A DNA stretch of 6,015 bases. Origin: CAVPHV01 sp964465915. GTDB lineage: Bacteria > Actinomycetota > Acidimicrobiia > Spongiisociales > UBA5794. The translations under genes were made by a program, and so were the position numbers. A model generated the notes under the pieces. It saw only the letters and a list, made by a program, of their open reading frames with translations, searched no databases and was not told where the DNA came from. Positions 1 to 6,015 of the stretch are shown here, piece after piece (position 1 is the first letter of the stretch; every line of letters starts with the position of its first letter). The DNA lies in NCBI GenBank assembly GCA_964465915.1, contig CAYXMJ010000183.1, positions 1 through 6,015 of the forward strand. The letters are read 5' to 3'.

Positions 1-381
1 GAGTTCGGGGTCGAGCCGAATCGGGTGGTGTTGTCCCACACCGACAAGGTCGACGACATCGGCTACCACCTCGACCTCGTGGCGAGCGGTGTCAACCTGG
101 AGTACGACCAGGCACTCCGTTTCCCCATTGACGAGGAGAACCGGACCGTGCGTCTGGTCACCGAGGCGGTGGCGGCGGGCTATGCAGGACAGGTGATGGT
201 GGGAACCGACGGGGCACGCCGATCGATGTGGACCGCCTACGGCGGCACTCCCGGCTTGGCGGCGCTTGCCACCGACGTGGTTGCGCTCCTGGCTCGCTTG
301 GGCGTCGATGACGATTCTGTTGCCCAGATGCTCCGCCTCAACCCAGCCCGGTTCTTCAGGTTCTCGGAGGCGGCGGCGTGA
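1..381 (+). CDS. Phosphotriesterase-family metal-dependent hydrolase, C-terminal fragment
   Basis: The reading frame is open from base 1, so the gene starts upstream and only its last 126 residues are visible. This is the C-terminal part of a phosphotriesterase (PTE) family TIM barrel of the amidohydrolase superfamily. A His in a V-L-S-H-T-D context (codon 37-39) matches the family metal ligand His230. The Asp in V-G-T-D-G (codon 208-210) matches the catalytic metal ligand Asp301. The tail N-P-A-R-F-F is the usual PTE-family ending. The HxH pair, the carboxylated Lys and His201 would lie upstream. Many homologues are lactonases for sugar or acyl-homoserine lactones rather than organophosphate hydrolases. 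Next to sugar dehydrogenases, a sugar lactonase is the best inference, but the substrate is not shown by the sequence. The stop codon overlaps the next gene's GTG start (GTGA), so the two are probably co-transcribed and translationally coupled. Confidence 0.85.
   Translation, partial: EFGVEPNRVVLSHTDKVDDIGYHLDLVASGVNLEYDQALRFPIDEENRTVRLVTEAVAAGYAGQVMVGTDGARRSMWTAYGGTPGLAALATDVVALLARLGVDDDSVAQMLRLNPARFFRFSEAAA
366..370 (+). promoter_or_regulatory. Ribosome binding site for the zinc dehydrogenase
   Basis: GGAGG lies inside the end of the upstream gene, 7 bases before the GTG at 378. It decides that start: no equally good site precedes a later in-frame start. Confidence 0.7.
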
Positions 382-1424
382 CCTCTGTTCCGGAAACAAC
401 GCCGGCCGTGGGCAAGCTGGCCCCGGGCCCGGGCAACCTCGGGATGCGGACCCAGCCGGTGCGGCCACCGGGACCCGGCGAAGTCCTGATCGAAGTCCTG
501 GCCACCGGCATCTGCGGCACCGATCTGCACATTGCCGACGACGAATTCCCGTCCGAGCCTCCGGTGACCATGGGTCACGAGGTCACCGGGGAGGTCGCAG
601 TGGTCGGTGAGGGGGTCGATGCCGCTTGGCTTGGGGCTCGGGTGGCGTGCGAAACGTACTTCTCGTACTGCGAGGTGTGCGACTTCTGCCGCGACGGCAA
701 GCCAAACCTCTGCGCGGCGCGCCGGTCGATCGGTTCTCGGGAAGATGGTGGGTTTGCCCGCTGGTTGACCCTGCCGGCTCGGAGTCTGTGGCGGCTGCCC
801 GAGAGCGTCGGCACTCACGCCGGCGCGTTGGTCGAGCCGCTGGCTTGTGTCACTCGCTGCCTATTCGATCCACCGGTCATCAATGCCGGCGACACGGTCC
901 TGGTCGTCGGTCCGGGAACTATGGGGATGCTCACCGCCCAAGCCGCACGAGCCGCCGGGGGAGTGGTGACGGTGGTAGGCCTCGAACGGGACCGCGATCG
1001 GCTCGTGTTGGCCGCGTCGCTTGGGTTTCGGGTCGCGCTGCCAACTGATGAGTCGCCGGACCTCGGCGAGTTCGATGTGGTCGCAGAGGCTTCGGGTCAC
1101 GAAGGTGGGGCGCGGACGGCCTTTGCGGCGGTGCGCAAGGACGGGCGCTACGTCCAGGTCGGGATTTTCGGCCGGCCGGTGACGGTGCCGCTGGATCTGG
1201 TCCTGTATCGCGAACTCGACATGAATTCCGGCAATGCGAGCACGCCGCGGTCGTGGCGTCGCGCCCTGCAATTACTCGAGGGGGGTCTGGTGGACCTCGA
1301 CGCTCTCGTAACCGACGTCGTTCCGTTGGACCAGTGGGAGCGAGCGTTTGCTGCCACTCGGGCCGGCGTTGGGATGAAGATCGTGCTCGACCCCCGGATA
1401 GGCGGGGGCAAGGGAAGGGATTGA
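378..1424 (+). CDS. Zinc-dependent medium-chain alcohol/polyol dehydrogenase (sorbitol/threonine dehydrogenase type)
   Basis: A 348-residue protein of typical length for zinc-containing medium-chain dehydrogenases, which oxidise an alcohol to a ketone or aldehyde with NAD(P). The GroES-like catalytic domain (about 1-155) carries catalytic-zinc ligands Cys46 (G-I-C-G-T-D), His67-Glu68 (M-G-H-E) and Glu153 (L-V-E-P-L). The four structural-zinc cysteines are all present at 98, 101, 104 and 112. The Rossmann domain has a G-P-G-T-M-G loop at 178-183. Glu203, near the end of the second beta strand, is where an acidic residue normally favours NAD over NADP; this is an alignment by eye. The GTG start at 378 overlaps the upstream stop and has a good ribosome binding site. 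It gives about 8-10 more N-terminal residues than usual. The substrate is probably a sugar, polyol or sugar acid, judged from family and neighbours. L-threonine 3-dehydrogenase activity is an alternative. Confidence 0.92.
   Translation: MTSVPETTPAVGKLAPGPGNLGMRTQPVRPPGPGEVLIEVLATGICGTDLHIADDEFPSEPPVTMGHEVTGEVAVVGEGVDAAWLGARVACETYFSYCEVCDFCRDGKPNLCAARRSIGSREDGGFARWLTLPARSLWRLPESVGTHAGALVEPLACVTRCLFDPPVINAGDTVLVVGPGTMGMLTAQAARAAGGVVTVVGLERDRDRLVLAASLGFRVALPTDESPDLGEFDVVAEASGHEGGARTAFAAVRKDGRYVQVGIFGRPVTVPLDLVLYRELDMNSGNASTPRSWRRALQLLEGGLVDLDALVTDVVPLDQWERAFAATRAGVGMKIVLDPRIGGGKGRD
1412..1420 (+). promoter_or_regulatory. Ribosome binding site for the short-chain dehydrogenase
   Basis: The purine-rich GGGAAGGGA ends 6 bases before the ATG at 1427. 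It supports that start over upstream in-frame starts inside the preceding gene, which would add 58 residues unlike the family. Confidence 0.7.
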
Positions 1425-1426
1425 CC

Positions 1427-2233
1427 ATGACGGCTCCGACAGAAGAGCGCGTTGATCGCAATGCCCTGGTCGGGGCGAGCGCCGTGGTGACGGGGGTGTC
1501 GAACGGCATCGGTCGTGCCACTGCGGTTGCGCTGGCTGAGTCAGGGGCCAATGTCGTCGGGTGCTACTACTCGGACCACGATGGTGCCGCGCGGGTTCGC
1601 TCCCAGATCGAGGAGACCGGCCGGGAGGCGGTCATCCTCCAAGCCGACACCGGAGATCCGGGTACTGCCCAACGCCTTGCCGCCGAGGCGACCTCGCGGT
1701 GGGGATCGTTGGACATCTGGGTCAACAACGCGGCGCGCCTCATGGTCAAGCCGCTCATCGAAACCAGCGACGACGACTGGCACGCTCTCCTGGCCGCCAA
1801 CCTCCACGGCTACTTCTACGGAAGCCGGGCTGCCGCCGAGATCATGTATGCCCAGCGAAGGGGGAGGATCATCAACATCACCTCGGCTGCCGACGTCCTC
1901 GTAGTAGCGAATCTGGGTGCCTACATCACCGCAAAAGGCGGCATCGTCGGATTGACCAAGACCTTGGCTCTCGAAGCTGCCGCCCACGGGGTCACCGTCA
2001 ATGCGGTGTCCCCGGGCGCGACCGATACGCCGCTCAACATCAAGGCGTACACGCCCGAGGTGCGGCGCACCTATGAACAGCGCATCCCTTTGGGTCGGAT
2101 CGGTTCCGAGGAGGAGATCGCCGACGTTGTGGTATTTGTGGCGTCTGAGGCGTCCCGCTACATGACCGGACAGGAAATCGTGGTCGACGGGGGCCTTGTC
2201 ATCAACGGTACGGTCGGCCACGCGCTGGACTGA
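1427..2233 (+). CDS. Short-chain dehydrogenase/reductase, classical SDR
   Basis: A 268-residue classical SDR, likely a cytosolic NAD(P)-dependent oxidoreductase acting on a hydroxyl or keto group. The cofactor motif T-G-V-S-N-G-I-G spans residues 22-29, and N-N-A-A is at 100-103. The full catalytic tetrad is present: Asn125, Ser153, Tyr166 and Lys170 (Y-I-T-A-K). The S-P-G-A-T-D-T-P segment at 195-202 and the C-terminal M-T-G-Q...V-D-G-G-L are typical of the glucose dehydrogenase / 3-oxoacyl-ACP reductase-like branch. The segment after beta strand 2 (Y-Y-S-D) gives no clear NAD or NADP signature. It starts 2 bases after the upstream stop and so belongs to the same operon. Motifs cannot separate a sugar dehydrogenase from a FabG-like reductase; the catabolic neighbours favour a sugar or sugar-acid substrate. 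Confidence 0.92.
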   Translation: MTAPTEERVDRNALVGASAVVTGVSNGIGRATAVALAESGANVVGCYYSDHDGAARVRSQIEETGREAVILQADTGDPGTAQRLAAEATSRWGSLDIWVNNAARLMVKPLIETSDDDWHALLAANLHGYFYGSRAAAEIMYAQRRGRIINITSAADVLVVANLGAYITAKGGIVGLTKTLALEAAAHGVTVNAVSPGATDTPLNIKAYTPEVRRTYEQRIPLGRIGSEEEIADVVVFVASEASRYMTGQEIVVDGGLVINGTVGHALD

Positions 2234-2239
2234 GGAGGG
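2232..2239 (+). promoter_or_regulatory. Strong Shine-Dalgarno sequence preceding an 8-codon frame
   Basis: GAGGAGGG overlaps the SDR stop codon (TGA, 2231-2233). It is the strongest ribosome binding site on the plus arm, yet it is placed for the ATG at 2247 (7-base spacing), not for the methyltransferase start at 2283. Confidence 0.6.
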
Positions 2240-2246
2240 TGTTGAT

Positions 2247-2273
2247 ATGAGTCGCCCCCGGGTGGATCGGTAA
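2247..2273 (+). other. Possible 8-codon upstream open reading frame
   Basis: ATG at 2247 opens M-S-R-P-R-V-D-R and stops at TAA (2271-2273). It is in frame with the methyltransferase, which starts 9 bases after this stop. The ribosome binding site is excellent. It may be a small coupling or leader peptide that delivers ribosomes to the next gene, or the remnant of an older start now cut off by the stop. Nothing in the peptide suggests attenuation, such as a run of one regulatory codon. Confidence 0.3.
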
Positions 2274-2283
2274 AGTCCCCCTA
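2271..2283 (+). promoter_or_regulatory. Candidate -10 element and leaderless start for the MetE-like gene
   Basis: TAAAGT (2271-2276) fits the TAnnnT form of actinobacterial -10 hexamers. It ends 6 bases before the A of the ATG at 2283, the spacing expected when transcription begins on the start codon itself. No Shine-Dalgarno sequence lies just before 2283 (the spacer is C/T only), which agrees with leaderless translation. No good -35 box is evident; TTGATA at 2242-2247 is too far upstream. Confidence 0.4.
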
Positions 2284-3311
2284 TGCCACACGATCCCATC
2301 CTCACGTCCGTCATCGGCAGCTATCCGATCCCGGGATGGCTCGAGTACGCCGCCGAGCATCTCGACGACTTTGGTCCGGCCGATATCGCCGAGATGCAGG
2401 CCGACGCCACGACAGCCGCCATCATGGATCAGGTACGGGCTGGTGTTGATGTCATCACCGACGGCGAGCAGAGCCGCTTCGACTTCAACCTCTCCTTCTA
2501 TGCGTTTCTCGGCGGGATCGTTGCGGATCACTCGACAGAACGGCGCTTCGGACCCCCTGCCCACGACCAGCGCGGCAAGCACACCATCGTCGGCGAACTC
2601 ACCGCCCCGGAAGGGCTCGGGGTGGTTGCCGAGTACGAACGCTTGGTCGAGTTGGCGCCGTGGGGCCCCGGCCTCAAGGCCAGCGTCCCCGGGCCCTACA
2701 CGCTCTCGGGACGGCTGCTGCCCAACGCGGATTACCCCGATCGGTATGCCGTCACCGAGACGCTGGTACCGATCGTGCAGCGGGAACTGGAGGGTTTGAT
2801 ATCCGCCGGGTGCGAGATCATCACGGTGGACGAGCCGTCGATGAGTTGTTACGCCCACCGTGAGGACCCGGAGCGTCTTGTGGACATCTACAACCGCACC
2901 GTGGCGCCGGTGGTCGGCTCCTGTTACCTGGGTGCCCATCTCTGTTTTGGCAACTACAAGGGGCGGGCGGTCGCACCGCGCCGGTACGCGCCCATGTTTC
3001 CTGCATTCCTCGGTCTCGCCGCCGACGAGATCCATTTCGAGATGGCGAGCCGCGAGTTCGCCGAACTCGATCGTCTCGCCGAAGTCGCCGAGGTGAAAGA
3101 CGTCGCCGTCGGCGTCATCGACGTCAAGAACTACTACATCGAGACACCCGAGGATGTGGCGGCCCGCATCTCCGAGTGCCTCCGCTACGTGCCGGCCGAC
3201 CGGCTCAGTGTGTCCCCGGACTGCGGGCTGTCGCAGACTGCCCGCTGGGCGAGTCGGGTGAAGCTCGAGAACATGGTGGCCGGCGCCAATCTGGCCCGGG
3301 CGAGCCTCTAG
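2283..3311 (+). CDS. Short MetE-like zinc methyltransferase (methionine synthase II C-terminal domain family)
   Basis: A 342-residue single-domain protein matching only the catalytic C-terminal half of cobalamin-independent methionine synthase (about 750 residues). The zinc ligands are visible as His219 and Cys221 (A-H-L-C), Glu253 (H-F-E-M) and Cys314 (P-D-C-G). The 61-residue Glu-to-Cys spacing equals that between E. coli MetE Glu665 and Cys726, as I recall those positions. Residues that hold homocysteine in MetE have counterparts: I-G-S at 11-13, Glu62 in D-G-E, and Asp183 in D-E-P. After G-P-Y-T (137-140), where MetE has the folate-stacking Trp, this protein has Gly143-Arg144. The family includes short methionine synthases that take methyl from methyl-corrinoids, and epoxyalkane:coenzyme M transferases. 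I infer transfer of a methyl or alkyl group to a thiol; donor and acceptor are unknown. Classical folate-dependent MetE activity is unlikely. The neighbours suggest a sugar catabolic role. Confidence 0.88.
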   Translation: MPHDPILTSVIGSYPIPGWLEYAAEHLDDFGPADIAEMQADATTAAIMDQVRAGVDVITDGEQSRFDFNLSFYAFLGGIVADHSTERRFGPPAHDQRGKHTIVGELTAPEGLGVVAEYERLVELAPWGPGLKASVPGPYTLSGRLLPNADYPDRYAVTETLVPIVQRELEGLISAGCEIITVDEPSMSCYAHREDPERLVDIYNRTVAPVVGSCYLGAHLCFGNYKGRAVAPRRYAPMFPAFLGLAADEIHFEMASREFAELDRLAEVAEVKDVAVGVIDVKNYYIETPEDVAARISECLRYVPADRLSVSPDCGLSQTARWASRVKLENMVAGANLARASL

Positions 3312-3312
3312 C

Positions 3313-3325
3313 CGACGTCCCGTCG
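3313..3325. other. Small hairpin between converging operons
   Basis: CGACG-TCC-CGTCG forms a perfect 5-bp stem with a 3-base loop within the 17 bases separating the two convergent stop codons. It has no T-tract on either strand, so it is at best a weak bidirectional transcription end. A chance inverted repeat is as likely. Confidence 0.2.
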
Positions 3326-3328
3326 CGA

Positions 3329-4012
3329 CTACAGAATCGGGGGCTGGGCCATCCTCGTCGTTGGCCATTCCACGATCAGCCCATCTGTGTCGGAGCGGAC
3401 GTTGAGGTCGGACAGGCGGGCAACGATGGCGTCGGCCTCCTGCAAGGCGTGCCCCGGGTGCGTGGTTGCCACCGCTACAACGAAGGCTCCGGCCGCAGCC
3501 GCGGCTTCAATACCGGCGGGGGCGTCCTCCACCACGAGGCACTGTTGCGGTACATAGCCCAAGCCGCGGGCCGCCAACAGATAGGGATCGGGATTTGGCT
3601 TGCCCCGGGCCACCTCGTCGGCGCCGACGAGGACGTCCGGTTGCGGCAGTTCGAGGTGCCCGAGCCTTGCCACGGCCACCTGGTGCGGCGCGCTGGTGGC
3701 GATGGCCCAGCGGTCGGTCGGCAGGGAGCCGAGGAGTTCCACGGCGCCGGGATACGCGAGCACCCCGCTCTGATCGGTGTCTGCCAGCAAGCTTCGGTTG
3801 TACTCGTCGGCCTCGCGTTCGGGATTCAGGTGCGGAGCAACGATCGCAACGGTCCCGGCCGCCGGGCGGCCGTGGTGGACGGCGAGGATGTCCCCAAAGG
3901 GCACCTGATTGCGCTCCGCCCACACCTGCCAATGGCGTTCATAGACCGAGTTGGCGTCGATCAGTACCCCATCGAGGTCGAAGATGATGGCGCCGCCTTG
4001 CCATTGACCCAT
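3329..4012 (-). CDS. HAD-IA sugar-phosphate phosphatase / beta-phosphoglucomutase-like hydrolase
   Basis: A 227-residue haloacid dehalogenase superfamily enzyme. Motif I is F-D-L-D-G-V, with nucleophile Asp12 and acid/base Asp14. Motif II is Ser107 in A-T-S-A, motif III is Lys138 in G-K-P-N-P-D, and motif IV is Glu162-Asp163 in V-V-E-D-A-P-A-G. A helical cap lies between about residues 19 and 85, and its H-G-R-P resembles the HG pair of the glycerol-phosphate, 2-deoxyglucose-6-phosphate and sugar-alcohol phosphatases. I infer dephosphorylation of a small sugar phosphate; a phosphoglucomutase-like isomerase cannot be excluded. The frame is open further upstream, but the ATG at 4012 overlaps the deaminase stop as TGATG and puts motif I at the normal distance from the N-terminus. 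This coupling marks it as the last gene of the minus-strand operon. Confidence 0.88.
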   Translation of the reverse strand: MGQWQGGAIIFDLDGVLIDANSVYERHWQVWAERNQVPFGDILAVHHGRPAAGTVAIVAPHLNPEREADEYNRSLLADTDQSGVLAYPGAVELLGSLPTDRWAIATSAPHQVAVARLGHLELPQPDVLVGADEVARGKPNPDPYLLAARGLGYVPQQCLVVEDAPAGIEAAAAAGAFVVAVATTHPGHALQEADAIVARLSDLNVRSDTDGLIVEWPTTRMAQPPIL

Positions 4013-4739
4013 CAGGAATCCGTTTCGAATCGCATCGCGGCGGCGTGGTCGGCCAGCACCACGGCGTTGGAGTGAGTCTGCAGGTAGGAAGCTGGCACCT
4101 CGGGACCGATCGGTCCGGTCAGCGCCCGGTGGAGAATCTCGGCTTTGGCGGCGCCGGTGACCAACAGCCAGATCTCGCGGGACGCCAGCAGCGGTCCCAT
4201 CCCCAGCGTCACTCCCCACTGCGGAGTTGCCCCGCTGCCGTAGGCGGCGGCACTGGTGACCGTGGTCTCGTGCAGTTCGATGACCCGGGTCGGGCTGTCG
4301 GGCTCCGATCCGGGTTCGTTGAGTCCGAGGTGTCCGTTGGCGCCGAGCCCGAGCACGGTGAGGTCGAGGCCGCCGGCGGCGACTTCGGAGTCATACTGCT
4401 GGCACGCGGCATCGACGTCGTCGGTGGCAACGTCGATGGAGTGCATCGAGGCCGGTGCGGTGTCGATCAGCCCGAGCAGAGACCGTTGGAGCATCTCGTC
4501 GCAGCGGGCCGGATGCCCGGGCGGAAGACCAAACTCGTCGAGAAGGAACACTTCGGCTTCGTCGAGGCGGCCGCCTCTCTCGGCGAAGGCCCGGTAGGCC
4601 GGGGTCGGTGTGTTGCCGGTGGGCAGGCAGAGGCGGAGCCCGGGGTGAGCGGCGAGGTGGTTGGCGAGACGAGCGCCGACGGTGGCGCCCCATTCACCCT
4701 CGGGCCAAACCTCGATACGGACCTTCGTGGACTCGGGAC

Positions 4740-4743
<4 letters not shown>
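4012..4743 (-). CDS. nagB: Glucosamine-6-phosphate deaminase/isomerase family protein (NagB-like)
   Basis: A 243-residue protein of the NagB / 6-phosphogluconolactonase fold. NagB converts glucosamine 6-phosphate to fructose 6-phosphate and ammonia in amino-sugar catabolism. A phosphate-binding loop L-P-T-G-N-T-P is at 40-46. The base-bearing motif L-D-E-F-G-L holds Asp69. The signature G-L-G-A-N-G-H-L-G-L-N-E-P at 132-144 supplies His138 and Glu143. Asn136 stands where E. coli NagB has Asp141; Asn there is, as I recall, common in Gram-positive short NagBs, so this is not a loss of function. At 243 residues it is close to the short, non-allosteric type. The start is TTG, overlapping the upstream stop as TTGA; a stop codon at 4761-4759 leaves no ATG or GTG before it. 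The family match is firm. The exact substrate may be another amino-sugar or ketose phosphate. Confidence 0.85.
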
Positions 4744-5936
<1,193 letters not shown>

Positions 5937-5942
5937 TGCCAT

Positions 5943-5949
5943 CCTCCTC
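5943..5949 (-). promoter_or_regulatory. Ribosome binding site of the Gfo/Idh/MocA gene
   Basis: On the minus strand GAGGAGG lies with zero spacing to the ATG at 5942 but 6 bases from the ATG at 5936, which argues for the latter as the real start. Confidence 0.75.
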
Positions 5950-6015
5950 GTGAGATATGTATAGACAACCTAGTCGATTGGGTTTTGGCGGACATATGCG
6001 CACCATGATGCGCTC
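5950..6015. other. Leader region upstream of the minus-strand operon
   Basis: This AT-richer stretch is the only non-coding segment longer than 50 bases in the window. On the minus strand it should carry the promoter of the Gfo/Idh-nagB-HAD operon, with TATACA within the candidate operator as a weak -10 match and no clear -35. On the plus strand three in-frame ATG codons (5996, 6005, 6008) stay open to the window edge, so a divergent gene might begin here, but only a few codons are visible. Confidence 0.35.
5957..5968 (-). promoter_or_regulatory. Candidate GntR/HutC-type operator
   Basis: The minus-strand sequence TTGTCTATACAT is a near-palindrome with a GT-CTAT-AC core. It resembles the GTnTAnAC operators of HutC-subfamily GntR repressors, including NagR/DasR-type regulators of amino-sugar genes. 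It lies about 8 bases upstream of the ribosome binding site of an operon that includes a NagB-like gene, a fitting place for repression. This is one site recognised by eye; no regulator gene is in view. Confidence 0.4.

Noticed and set aside
1..381. A complete small gene starting at GTG 25
   Set aside because: The frame is open from base 1 and the homology to the phosphotriesterase C-terminus runs through it, so the gene is simply cut by the window edge.
1253..1426. Longer SDR starting at 1253
   Set aside because: The extra 58 residues come from a shifted frame within the zinc dehydrogenase, and a good ribosome binding site precedes ATG 1427.
2202..3368. 388-residue minus-strand open frame opposite the MetE-like gene
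   Set aside because: It is the antisense shadow of a gene with complete family motifs, shows no recognisable domain and overlaps both neighbouring genes; long shadows are expected at this GC content.
4013..4219. Longer HAD protein starting at 4219
   Set aside because: The added 69 residues are Arg/Gly/Asp-rich, lie inside the NagB-like gene and match no HAD N-terminus; ATG 4012 with the TGATG overlap is the natural start.
4330..4336. Asn136 in the NagB-like protein as a lost catalytic Asp
   Set aside because: G-x-N-G-H is, to my knowledge, the common form in Gram-positive short NagB proteins, and the His and Glu of the motif are retained.

Overview
The window is GC-rich and densely packed with bacterial genes, which overlap by 1-4 bases or sit 2-50 bases apart. 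GTG and TTG starts are used, and one gene may be leaderless. This fits a high-GC actinobacterium; an environmental Acidimicrobiia-type lineage is a guess from style alone. No RNA gene, mobile element, CRISPR array or long repeat is visible.

Layout: bases 1-3311 are read on the plus strand. They hold the C-terminal end of a phosphotriesterase-family metallohydrolase (1-381), a zinc-dependent medium-chain dehydrogenase (378-1424), a short-chain dehydrogenase (1427-2233) and a short MetE-type zinc methyltransferase (2283-3311). The first three are coupled by a GTGA overlap and a 2-base gap. The fourth follows a 49-base gap that carries both a strongly primed 8-codon open frame and a -10-like hexamer placed for a leaderless transcript. 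Bases 3329-5936 are read on the minus strand, in the order Gfo/Idh/MocA oxidoreductase, glucosamine-6-phosphate deaminase (NagB) family protein, HAD-IA sugar-phosphate phosphatase. These three overlap as TTGA and TGATG, so they look like one translationally coupled operon. The two arms converge with 17 bases between their stop codons. The leader of the minus-strand operon (5937-6015) has a GntR/HutC-like operator core.

Together the genes look like a catabolic island for an unusual sugar or amino sugar. Three unrelated NAD(P)-dependent oxidoreductases could oxidise ring or side-chain carbons. The phosphotriesterase homologue could open a lactone. The NagB-like enzyme would isomerise and deaminate an amino-sugar phosphate, and the HAD enzyme would remove or recycle phosphate. 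The MetE-like protein is the odd member: it keeps the zinc and thiol-binding residues but lacks the folate-binding N-terminal half and, apparently, the Trp that stacks on the folate. Transporter, kinase and regulator genes are not in view, so the substrate cannot be named.
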